From NCBI RefSeq assembly GCF_003258315.1, contig NZ_CP030032.1, positions 3,288,501-3,352,500 on the forward strand: 64,000 nucleotides of DNA, given 5' to 3'. The notes under the pieces were generated by a model. The model did not search any database. It was not told the origin of the DNA and saw nothing but the letters and a program-made list of their open reading frames with translations. The position numbers and the translations under genes were made by a program. Positions 38,614 to 46,584 of the stretch are shown here, one piece after another; position 1 is the first letter of the stretch; the number at the start of each line of letters is the position of its first letter. Origin of the DNA: Bradymonas sediminis. Lineage in GTDB: Bacteria; Myxococcota_A; Bradymonadia; Bradymonadales; Bradymonadaceae.

Positions 38614-39675
38614 TTAGGCGGGGGCGTCTTCGGCGCTCGGGCTCTCTTCTTCCGCCTCGCTCGACAGACGAATAAGGTGGCGCGCTTCGGGGTCGGTCCA
38701 CATCACAACAAAGCCCGGGATGATGATCGCCAGGAATTGAAGCACGTGCACGGTGGCCGCAAAAACAGCGACCTTTGCGCCAACCTCGGCCACGTCAATC
38801 GCCAAAAATAGCGCGATGCCGCGGGCCATAAAGAACTCGAAATTGCCGGCCATTCCGGGGCCGGCCGGGATCATAATCCCAATGACCAGAATCGGCAGCA
38901 CCGTGGTCATCTGCCACAGCGAGAGCTCCAGGCCAAAGCCCATGCTCGCGAAAACCCACATCGACGCGATATTAGTGAACCAATAGAGCGCAGTGATTCC
39001 GATAAATCGCCCGAGATAATCGGCCTTAAGGAGCCCTCGAAAGCCCTCGATAAAATCGTCCAGAAGTCCCAAAAGTTTCGCGGTGATCCCCGCCGAAACC
39101 AGGCTCCCGATGCGGCGAAGATTCGTGATCATCCACTCTTTTCGCCAAAAGGTGAGGATGCAGACGAGCAAGGCGGGGACGAAGATTAGGGCTGAAATAA
39201 TGCCGGTATAGGTCGCAAACGCGGTCTCGTGCGAGCCGTCATAGAAGGCCAATGTCACGAAGAGCAAGCCGGTGATCAGCAGACCGTCAATCACGCGCTC
39301 CACGACCGTGGTGCCGAGCACCGCGCTCAACGACAGATCGGTGCGCCGCGACAATAGATAGGGGCGCACCAACTCGCCCAGGCGCAGCGGCAGCAACAAA
39401 ATTGCGGTAAACCCCACGGCGCAAACCCGATGAATCGTCATCGGGGGAATCGACTCGTCGAGCGGTCGCACCAAAAAGGACCAGCGATAGACCCGCGCCC
39501 AATGGGAGACGGAGTAGATCGCCAAAAAGACGCCGGCCCACAGGCCAAGATGGCCAAGGTCGGCGCCCTTTAGATAGGCACTAATATGATCGAGGGGTAG
39601 CGAGCGACTGGCGAGCCACAAGAAGAAGCCGCCGATGATATTGGCGATGATAAAATAGACTGCAAAACGGCGCAT
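38614..39675 (-). CDS. Flippase-like (LPG synthase TM domain / YbhN, UPF0104) protein
   Basis: A 353-residue polytopic membrane protein of the lysylphosphatidylglycerol synthetase transmembrane-domain family. The region RVCAVGFTAILLLPLRLGELVRPYLL is typical (conserved R-x-G-E/L-x-R-P), followed by VLGTTVVERVIDGLLI and a later PAGPGMAGNFEFFMARGI motif. There is no cytosolic aminoacyl-transfer domain, so it is more likely a lipid flippase or translocation factor. It lies 26 bases downstream of the glycosyltransferase-like gene, suggesting one transcript that also includes the response regulator. Confidence 0.9.
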   Translation of the reverse strand: MRRFAVYFIIANIIGGFFLWLASRSLPLDHISAYLKGADLGHLGLWAGVFLAIYSVSHWARVYRWSFLVRPLDESIPPMTIHRVCAVGFTAILLLPLRLGELVRPYLLSRRTDLSLSAVLGTTVVERVIDGLLITGLLFVTLAFYDGSHETAFATYTGIISALIFVPALLVCILTFWRKEWMITNLRRIGSLVSAGITAKLLGLLDDFIEGFRGLLKADYLGRFIGITALYWFTNIASMWVFASMGFGLELSLWQMTTVLPILVIGIMIPAGPGMAGNFEFFMARGIALFLAIDVAEVGAKVAVFAATVHVLQFLAIIIPGFVVMWTDPEARHLIRLSSEAEEESPSAEDAPA

Positions 39676-39701
39676 AAAGAGTCGATCTATAGAACAGACA
39701 A

Positions 39702-41462
39702 TCAGTCACCGAAATCGCGGTTGAGCTTGTCTTTGAGGTCATCAAGGTCGCGGTCGAGTTCCATCTTCCGGAACCGGTCCTCGACCTCCCGGGGGTCGCG
39801 GCGATCGCTGGAGCCATCGCCTAATAATGCGCGCGGCTCGGACGCGGAGCGCGACGAACCCGAACCAGATGAGCCCTGGGCGGCGCGCTTGAGCTTGCTC
39901 TTCTGGTTTCGCACATCGTCGAGGTCGCGCTGAAGCGAATGTACGTCGGAGACGAATCCCGCGAGCATGTCGCGCGCCTCCTCGGCGAGGTCGGTTTCCT
40001 TCCATTCGATGGCGAGCTCCAGGCGATTCTCCCAGCGCTTGCGCTGCTTCTCCGCCTCGCCGAGGCGCCGCTCAAAGTCGCGCTCCATCAGGATCAACTC
40101 GGCGAGTTGGTCCTTGGCTTCGGCCACTGAAATGCCGGTGAAGCTGCGTTTTCGCGCGGGCGGCTCCGCATCGCGAATGCTACCGGACGCGTCGTCCTGC
40201 GCAGTGCCGGCATGCGCGGGCGAGGAGGACTCTGTCGAGGTGCTCCGCCCGTTGCCGATCGTCTCAAACGGTCCGCTTGAGGCAGGCTCTTGGCGCGCGG
40301 AATCGGCATCAGCGCCTCCCACTTTCGCCGCCTTCTTTGCGGCATCCGGGGTCGGCTCGTGAAGCCAGGCGTCGGCGTTCTCAAGCGCAATCATCAGGGC
40401 CGCGGCCGTCTGAGCGCTACCGTCTTGCTGGCCAACCGAAACCGCAGCCTCGGTCGCGCTGCTCAGCGTCTGGGGCTCAAGCATGCGCTCAATTTCGCTG
40501 CTGAGCCGAAGGACATCGAGCACATAACGCGCTGCGCCCGCCTCACTCAAGAACTCCGCCTGCGCCGCACCGCTGTCTTCGCCGCCGACAAATAAGATCG
40601 GTCGGCCCAGGGCGAGCGTCTCGGCCACATAGGGGTCGGAAGGCGGCGCCATCACGAGGTCACTCGCCGCGACAAAGCGCTGCAAATCCGACACTTTACC
40701 AAACATGCCGGCCGCAAATGCGTGCTGGTCTGCCGCGCGCCGAAGCGCCGCAGCGCAGGCGCCGTCGCCATTATGGTGGAAGATAAAGCGCACCGCCCCT
40801 TCGACCATCTTCGCCTGAAAGACGATCTTCTCGACCATCTGCAGCGGGAAGGAGTCCGCGCGCACCAGCACGACCTGCTCGTCTCCGAACCCAAGGTCTT
40901 TGCGGGCTTTAGCGCGGTCAATATCTTCGGCGAACCCGGCCTCAATTGCCGGAGACGCCACCAACACGCGCTCGCCGAGCAGACCGTTGGCGACCAGGCG
41001 CCCGCGATGCTCTTCGGTCGGAACCACGAACGCCTGCAAGGAGCTGTTAATCCAATCGGTCGACAGATTATAATCGGGTAAGATGCCAACCTGCAGCGTG
41101 CTGATGCCCGAGAGGGATTCAAGCAGTCCAAGCGCGCGCGCGTAGCGCGGGTTGGTTACGGCGAGAATATCCGGACGGGCACGACGCACCGCGCCGAGGA
41201 AGTCTTCCTCAAGCCCGCGCCCCTGAAACGCCACGCGCAGCCCGCGCAACACGCGCTCGGCGCCGCCGGCGAATGCGTCGCGGGCGACCGAGCCGATGAC
41301 ATCGCTCAAGGTCACGATCTGGGTGTCCACGCCGTCGGCGCGCAGCCGCTCGGCCACGGCCTCGAAGGCGGACTCCCGCGTGGAGCGGTTCACCATAATC
41401 CAAACAGTCGTCGAGGCTTCCTTCGCGTCGTTTTGCTGCGAGTCTTCCACAAATTCATCCAT
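39702..41462 (-). CDS. Glycosyltransferase-like protein with C-terminal coiled coil
   Basis: A 586-residue protein without a signal peptide. Residues 1-370 resemble a GT-B fold of the MGDG synthase/MurG type: TVWIMVNRS at the N terminus, a Rossmann-like LQVGILPDYNL, WINSSLQAFVVPTEEHRGRLVANG (linker helix), VVLVRADSFPLQMVEKIVFQAKM, FIFHHNGDG, and the nucleotide-sugar region MAPPSDPYVAETLALGRPILFVGG. Residues about 380-460 are a low-complexity linker; 460-586 is a charged coiled coil (RDFERRLGEAEKQRKRWENR, ARDMLAGFVSDVHSLQRDLD). A membrane-associated lipid glycosylation role is suggested by the adjacent flippase-like gene, but is inferred. AAGGAG supports the start. Confidence 0.7.
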   Translation of the reverse strand: MDEFVEDSQQNDAKEASTTVWIMVNRSTRESAFEAVAERLRADGVDTQIVTLSDVIGSVARDAFAGGAERVLRGLRVAFQGRGLEEDFLGAVRRARPDILAVTNPRYARALGLLESLSGISTLQVGILPDYNLSTDWINSSLQAFVVPTEEHRGRLVANGLLGERVLVASPAIEAGFAEDIDRAKARKDLGFGDEQVVLVRADSFPLQMVEKIVFQAKMVEGAVRFIFHHNGDGACAAALRRAADQHAFAAGMFGKVSDLQRFVAASDLVMAPPSDPYVAETLALGRPILFVGGEDSGAAQAEFLSEAGAARYVLDVLRLSSEIERMLEPQTLSSATEAAVSVGQQDGSAQTAAALMIALENADAWLHEPTPDAAKKAAKVGGADADSARQEPASSGPFETIGNGRSTSTESSSPAHAGTAQDDASGSIRDAEPPARKRSFTGISVAEAKDQLAELILMERDFERRLGEAEKQRKRWENRLELAIEWKETDLAEEARDMLAGFVSDVHSLQRDLDDVRNQKSKLKRAAQGSSGSGSSRSASEPRALLGDGSSDRRDPREVEDRFRKMELDRDLDDLKDKLNRDFGD

Positions 41463-41540
41463 CAGAGTGCTCCTTATTAGAGTCGAGCCATAGATGCTGA
41501 TTCGCCGGAATAAAGCATTTCTATCTTCGCGGGCGCCGCG

Positions 41541-41915
41541 TTAAATCTCGTAGAAATTATCGAGAAATTTGGCGATCTGAGACACATCCATCGAGCGGCA
41601 AAAATAACCATTGATGCCGTTATTAATGCAATATTGCTGCAATGCTTCGGCCTTCATATCACTGAAGATCACAATCACCAGGTCCTCATAATCCGCGGAG
41701 CCATGCAGGTCGCGCAGCAGCTCATCCATATTGAGCCGCGGCATCTGCATATCCACCAGCAGGATTTCGGGTTGCTCATAGTCGATCTTCGAGAGCACCC
41801 CATGCGGCGAGGAGAGCGTCACGACCTGATAGCCCCCTTCGGTGAGGTACTCTTCGACTTCCATTACCTCGAGAATATTATCATCGAGGATCATTATTTT
41901 GCGCGTGGGCTCCAT
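41541..41915 (-). CDS. Single-domain response regulator with altered Lys
   Basis: A 124-residue CheY-like receiver. The acidic pair is D11-D12 (MILDDN), the phospho-acceptor is in ILLVDMQMPR (about D55), and the Ser/Thr switch lies in VIVIFSDM. The conserved K-P of the beta5 loop is replaced: the family G-Y-x-x-K-P reads GYFCRS here, so the usual lysine is Arg. Phospho-dependent switching may be changed. No histidine kinase is adjacent. A strong AAGGAGG ribosome binding site precedes the ATG. It is the first gene of the likely three-gene unit with the glycosyltransferase and flippase genes. Confidence 0.88.
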   Translation of the reverse strand: MEPTRKIMILDDNILEVMEVEEYLTEGGYQVVTLSSPHGVLSKIDYEQPEILLVDMQMPRLNMDELLRDLHGSADYEDLVIVIFSDMKAEALQQYCINNGINGYFCRSMDVSQIAKFLDNFYEI

Positions 41916-42054
41916 CCGCGTGCCTCCTTGAGCACTACTGCGAAATCTACTGCGTATTAGACGAAGTTACGATAGGCGCGAAACGCCGTCGGCGTCAATT
42001 CAACAAACGGCCAGATTTCCAAGACCTCGCCCGGTAGCGCCAAGAAATTTAATC

Positions 42055-42094
42055 AAAAAAAAGTCCCCGATGACATGAGGTCATCGGGGACTTT
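42055..42094. terminator. Terminator downstream of tRNA-Cys
   Basis: AGTCCCCGATGAC pairs with GTCATCGGGGACT around a 5-base loop, with T8 (minus strand) and TTTT (plus strand). Likely ends the tRNA-Cys transcript. Confidence 0.9.
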
Positions 42095-42116
42095 TATAAA
42101 GCCTTATAAATCAATA

Positions 42117-42187
42117 AGGCGGCGACCGGATTTGAACCGGTGATCAAGGCTTTGCAGGCCCTTGCCTTACCACTTGGCTACGCCGCC
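42117..42187 (-). tRNA. tRNA-Cys (anticodon GCA)
   Basis: A 71-nt cloverleaf on the minus strand: acceptor GGCGGCG/CGCCGCC, D arm GCCAAGTGGTAAGGC, anticodon loop CTGCAAA (GCA), T arm GGTTCAAATCC, discriminator T as usual for tRNA-Cys. The 3' CCA is not encoded. Confidence 0.96.
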
Positions 42188-42584
42188 AGCGGGCGCTTTG
42201 ATTAGCACGCAGATTCAGCGTGTGTCAACTCATTTTTATGTTTTTGTGCGCAGATTTCGTTTTAACCCAATCGCGATTCAGGCTTGAGATTGCCCGAGAA
42301 ATCAACCATCTAAAAACACCCCAGAAATTACCCATATATATCATAACCTTAGCCGGGACACCTGAAAGTCGCGCCCCGAAAAACAAACGCTTCGGACCGC
42401 TCACAAAACTACGCGCCCACGATGAATCAGGTGCAAAAGCTGGATCTTCGAAAGGCGACAATAGGATATCCACGCCGCCCGCGAAGATTGCGATGGCCGC
42501 GCCCGCGAAAACTCGAACCTACACAGAGCCCCCCAAACCGGCTACAACAATCCCGGGAACTGGAGCATTAATCAGGAGTCGCAC
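42188..42584. other. Intergenic region, no supported gene
   Basis: About 400 bp between tRNA-Cys and the membrane-anchored GrpE gene. It is relatively AT-rich near 42230-42350, which is where the tRNA promoter (minus) and the GrpE-paralogue promoter (plus) should be. Frames of about 80 and 130 codons here look random. AGGAG at 42574-42578 serves the TTG start. Confidence 0.5.
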
Positions 42585-43139
42585 TTGTTCGAAACACTAT
42601 TCTTCTTCGTGTTGATCGCCGCGGGCGTTCTGGGTTGGCTGGCTTATCAGGGACGCCAGAATGCGGCGCATCTGCGTGCGTTGAGTCGTCAGAAGTTCGA
42701 TGAACTCAGCGGTGAGCATGACAAATATGTGGGTCGGTTGCGGCGCAAGCTGGTGGACGCGAATACATTCGGGCACCTGGACTTTGCCGCGGATCTTTTG
42801 CCGGTGCTCGACGCTCTGGATATGGCGGCGGCGTCGGCGGAGCAGGCCGGCGCAGGCGGGGTCGATGATGCGCTGCGCGACGGGCTAAAGCTGGTCCGCC
42901 AGGAGTTCGACACCGTGCTGAAGCAACACGGGATTGTGCGCTGTGCGCCAGAGGCCGGAACCGCGTTTGACCCCAATCTTCACGAGGCGGTGGCGGTCGT
43001 AGCCCAAGAAAACGAAGAGGCCCAGCGCGTCGCGCCGGGCCATATCGTCGAGTGCCTTCGCCCGGGTTATGGGCATAAGGACCGCGTGTTACGCGCGGCG
43101 GCGGTGTCCGTCGCCGCGCCCGAGAATCACTCGAAATAA
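42585..43139 (+). CDS. Membrane-anchored GrpE-like protein (second GrpE)
   Basis: A 184-residue protein. Residues 2-20 form a single N-terminal membrane helix (FETLFFFVLIAAGVLGWLA), followed by a coiled-coil-prone stretch and a GrpE head domain. The complete GrpE signature is present: FDPNLHEAV, a spacer, then GYGHKDRVLRAAAVSV. LRRKLVDANTFGHLDFAADLLPVLDALDM matches the region before it. The TTG start is supported by AGGAG six bases upstream. Unlike the grpE in the hrcA operon, this one would be tethered to the inner membrane, presumably recruiting DnaK there (inference). Its stop overlaps the convergent beta-barrel gene by 13 bases. Confidence 0.85.
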   Translation: MFETLFFFVLIAAGVLGWLAYQGRQNAAHLRALSRQKFDELSGEHDKYVGRLRRKLVDANTFGHLDFAADLLPVLDALDMAAASAEQAGAGGVDDALRDGLKLVRQEFDTVLKQHGIVRCAPEAGTAFDPNLHEAVAVVAQENEEAQRVAPGHIVECLRPGYGHKDRVLRAAAVSVAAPENHSK

Positions 43140-43750
43140 AAGCGCGCGATCAGCGCGAAGTTCGGGATATCAAAGCGCACCGAAACCCGGTCACCGTAAT
43201 TCGCGTCGCGCACCAGAATCATCATACTGGGGGTCATCTCCAAGAAAAGCTCAAACGGCGCGTTGTTGAACTCAATGCCCACGCCAATTGGCATTCTCGG
43301 GCCGAAGCCGAAGTCATAATAGCCGTAGTCACCACAGCGGAAGCGGTCGCTATAACGACAGTCGCGATAGTCGCGGGTGTCGAAGAGCAGCCCGAGACCT
43401 GGCCCTGCATAGAACGGAACCGTGATCGAACCGTTCTCTACGAAGGTCCACAGGTCGAAGAGATAGTCGCCGCCCAGAAATAGGGAGTTGCCCCAATAGG
43501 AACGCCCATAGCTATGGAAGAGCCCCAGGTGGACATCGATAGCTTCGCTGTCACTAACATGATATTTGCCGGTGAAACTGGTCGGGTTGCCAAGGGCGAG
43601 TCCGACGCCAAGGGTGCGCCCCATCGGCCCGCCGGCCTGGGCGTAATTCGACATTCCCAGCACCAGGGTCAACGCCGCCAGGGCCATCACGCGCCGGGCA
43701 ACCACCACCAAATTAATGCGACCCTTAAGATTGAACAGATAATCTTTCAT
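43127..43750 (-). CDS. Small outer-membrane beta-barrel-like protein
   Basis: A 207-residue exported protein. A Sec signal peptide is followed by about 170 residues with alternating hydrophobic/polar strands: TLGVGLALGNPTSFTGKYHV, IDVHLGLFHSYG, ITVPFYAGPGLGLLF, MPIGVGIEFNN, FELFLEMTPSMMILV, and FALIARFYFE at the end, a terminal aromatic pattern as in outer-membrane porins. Similar proteins are DUF3996-like; family membership is tentative. A short Cys-containing loop (RDCRYSDRFRCGDYG) is unusual for a barrel. GGAG seven bases upstream supports the start. Confidence 0.7.
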   Translation of the reverse strand: MKDYLFNLKGRINLVVVARRVMALAALTLVLGMSNYAQAGGPMGRTLGVGLALGNPTSFTGKYHVSDSEAIDVHLGLFHSYGRSYWGNSLFLGGDYLFDLWTFVENGSITVPFYAGPGLGLLFDTRDYRDCRYSDRFRCGDYGYYDFGFGPRMPIGVGIEFNNAPFELFLEMTPSMMILVRDANYGDRVSVRFDIPNFALIARFYFE

Positions 43751-44040
43751 AACAACGCTCCAAAGAGGTTAGCTCAAACTCGTATTATTAGGCGTGAACG
43801 ATAAATCAATTATCGGGTGCACTTCTATAGCGGAAGCAACAAGGAGCGCAACCAAAGCGATCGCCGCCGGGACGGTTTCGGCGGAATTTTGTCTTATAAA
43901 GTGACGCGTCTCTTCTTTTGGCGTAGCGTGCCTACCCTTATGGAACCGGGTTGCGTGTACAAATCTGAGTTCTTAGAATCTCGCCTCTATGATGGGCGCG
44001 GCCGCTCCAATACACGCACCAATTTTTTGAATTATTATTG

Positions 44041-46515
44041 ATGAAATTATCGACCTTCCATCCGGCGCTCTGGGCGCTCCTCGCCATCGCGATTTCGACG
44101 AGCGGCTGCGCAAGCAGCGACTCGGCACGCGATAAGGGCGCGGTGATGAGTCCGGGGCAAACCACCTTCCGGGTGAAGTCCTTCGAGATAAAGGGGACCG
44201 AGAAATTCGACGCCGACACCATCAAAAAGGGACTGGCGACTCAGAAAGATCCCGGGTGGCGCGCGTCGATCCCCTGGATGCCCATCCTGGGCGCGGAGCA
44301 CTCCTACTATAATCAGATCGACTGGCGCCGCGACGTCGAGCGCATCAAGACCTTTTATAGCATGCGCGGCTATTTCAACGCGCGCATCGTCAATAAGAGC
44401 ATCTCGCAATCCGCCAAAAATGAGGAAGTTCGCATCAGCATCACGATCGCGGAGGGCACTCCGACGCGGGTCACGGAGCTCAATGTAGAGGGGCTTGAAG
44501 CGCTTGAGCCGGGCATCTCAGAAGAGGTGCTGCGCGACCTGCAGCTCAAGGTCGGCGAGGTGTTCACTCAGGAAAAATATATCGAGATGCGCAACACCCT
44601 GGTCAGCCGGCTGAAGCTGCGAAGCTTCGCCTATGCGCGCATCAGCGGGCGCGTGGTCATCGACCCGCAAACCCAGTCGGCCAAGGTTCAGTACTTCCTG
44701 GACCCCGGCCCGCAGGCGGTCTTCGGCGAAGTGCATATTATCGGCAACGATGAGATCGACACCCGCTTTATCCGCGAAGCCCTGGCCATCAAGCAGGGAG
44801 TGGATTATTCAGCGCGCGAGCTCGACCGCGCCCAGGCCGATATCTACGATATGGGCGTCTTTAGCCTGGTCAGCGTGCTGCCCGCCCACGAAGCATCCGA
44901 CGAGCTGCTCAGAGAAGCCGGAATCAGCAAAGAAGAGGTCGCGCTGGAGCGCGAAGACGCCGCCGACTCCGACAGCGAACCCGGCGCCGACGGCTCCGGC
45001 TCGAACGCCGATATCTATGTCGACGAGGAAGAAGACGACGAGGACGACGACGAAGACATGGGCATGATGGGGATCTCCGGACTCCTCGCCGCGGCCCAGG
45101 AACAAGCCGAGTCGCGCACCGAACTGTCGCGCGATGTGCCGATCATCGTGCGCGTCAAAGAGGCGCGCCTCTGGAATGTGGAGGTCGGCGCCGGTGTATC
45201 GGTCGGGACCAACCGCTCCGATATTCACGGGCTGGCCAACTGGTCGAGCCAGAATTTCTTGGGTGGCCTGCGCCGGCTCGAGCATTTCAACACCGCCGGT
45301 TATGCGTGGGCCTCCAACGACTCCAGCTTTAGCCTGTCCAACCCATTCTCGCTCGGCGGCACCTCCGACGCCTCGAACGAGGGGGTCTTCCTGGAGAGTC
45401 GCCTCGAATTTCGCCAGCCGCAATTCTTTGAGCGCCTGACCACCTTAAAGTCCTCGCTAAGCCTGAAGCGTAAGGTCGAAGTCGGCTATACGGTGTGGAA
45501 CCCCCAATTCACCGTCGGCGTGGAGCGGCGCTTTTTTCGCCATCTCAACCTCGAGCTGAACTACCAGCTCTCCTATTTTAAATATGCCGACGTCGGCGAG
45601 TCCTTGCTCACGACCCCGGAGCTCGGGCAGGGATTTGAGCCGAGTTATTTGCTCGAGAGCCTGGAGCAGCGCGCGACGCTCGACCTTCGCGATGACCCGT
45701 TTAACCCGACCGCGGGCTTTCTGACCGCCCTCTCGCTGCAAGAGGCGGGCTCGTTTTTGGCCGGCGGTGAATTTGATTTCTTAAAAGTATCGTGGAGCAA
45801 CCAGGCCTACGTGCCGTTCCACCTGCTCACGAAATGGGTGCTCGCCGGGCGTTTTCGGGCCGGGGCCATCTATAATACCGAGCCGACACGACGGGACTCC
45901 TCCGGCAACCTGCGCGCGCGCTCGGTGCCCATCGAGAACCGATTCTACGCCGGCGGCGCCGCAAGCCTTCGCGGCCTGGGGCGCAATAACCTCTCGTATT
46001 TCCGAGTCGCCGCCTTTAACCCGACCATCCCCGGTGATATCCGCGCGGTCGAGGTGATCCCGATCGGCGGCATGACGGTCTTCGAGGCATCGATTGAACC
46101 ACGCTTTGAGCTGGCCGAGAGCCTCTTCGGGCTCGGCGACCTGTGGGGCGTCCTCTTTTATGACGTCGCCACCGTGCTGAACCAACAATTTTATTTCGAC
46201 ACCAAGGCCAACGCCACCATCGAAGAAGGGACGGCGACTTTCGAGAGCGTGGCCGCCAGCCTCATCAACGGCGCTGGCGCGGGGCTGTTTTGGTTGACCC
46301 CCGTTGGCCCGGTGCGCGCCGACTTCGCGGTCACCCTCAACGACCTGCAAAATGACCCGCGCTTTCGCATCTGCGGGGACTTCGCCCGGGTGCGCGAGAA
46401 CGTCAGCCAATCGGGGCGCAGTGATTGCGAGTATCTACCGGCCTCACGCGACCCGATCGTCCAGCAACTTAACCTCGATTATAGCTTCTTTATCGGCATC
46501 GGACATTCGTTTTAA
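44041..46515 (+). CDS. tamA: TamA-like Omp85 assembly factor with acidic insert
   Basis: A 824-residue Omp85 protein. The N terminus has a lipobox-like S-T-S-G-C-A (Cys about 22). Three POTRA domains follow: about 36-135 (FRVKSFEIKGTEKF), 140-230 (RVTELNVEGLEALEPG) and 233-370 (VFGEVHIIGNDEIDTRFIRE). The last POTRA is interrupted at about 281-364 by an acidic low-complexity insert before its final strand DVPIIVRVKEA. The D15 surface-antigen barrel occupies about 375-824, with FLGGLRRLEHFN, DLRDDPFNPTAGF, FYAGGAASLRGLGRNN and a C-terminal phenylalanine. TamA inserts outer-membrane proteins or lipids with TamB, encoded 69 bases downstream. ATG at 44041 preferred over a TTG at 44038. Confidence 0.9.
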   Translation: MKLSTFHPALWALLAIAISTSGCASSDSARDKGAVMSPGQTTFRVKSFEIKGTEKFDADTIKKGLATQKDPGWRASIPWMPILGAEHSYYNQIDWRRDVERIKTFYSMRGYFNARIVNKSISQSAKNEEVRISITIAEGTPTRVTELNVEGLEALEPGISEEVLRDLQLKVGEVFTQEKYIEMRNTLVSRLKLRSFAYARISGRVVIDPQTQSAKVQYFLDPGPQAVFGEVHIIGNDEIDTRFIREALAIKQGVDYSARELDRAQADIYDMGVFSLVSVLPAHEASDELLREAGISKEEVALEREDAADSDSEPGADGSGSNADIYVDEEEDDEDDDEDMGMMGISGLLAAAQEQAESRTELSRDVPIIVRVKEARLWNVEVGAGVSVGTNRSDIHGLANWSSQNFLGGLRRLEHFNTAGYAWASNDSSFSLSNPFSLGGTSDASNEGVFLESRLEFRQPQFFERLTTLKSSLSLKRKVEVGYTVWNPQFTVGVERRFFRHLNLELNYQLSYFKYADVGESLLTTPELGQGFEPSYLLESLEQRATLDLRDDPFNPTAGFLTALSLQEAGSFLAGGEFDFLKVSWSNQAYVPFHLLTKWVLAGRFRAGAIYNTEPTRRDSSGNLRARSVPIENRFYAGGAASLRGLGRNNLSYFRVAAFNPTIPGDIRAVEVIPIGGMTVFEASIEPRFELAESLFGLGDLWGVLFYDVATVLNQQFYFDTKANATIEEGTATFESVAASLINGAGAGLFWLTPVGPVRADFAVTLNDLQNDPRFRICGDFARVRENVSQSGRSDCEYLPASRDPIVQQLNLDYSFFIGIGHSF

Positions 46516-46584
46516 GGCATCGTATCACGCTGAGAACGCTCGACTTTTTGATTTTGTGAATCCGCCAAAAGGCAACCGACGACT

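Noticed and set aside
42225-42473. 82-codon minus-strand frame near tRNA-Cys
   Set aside because: No ribosome binding site and no recognisable features.
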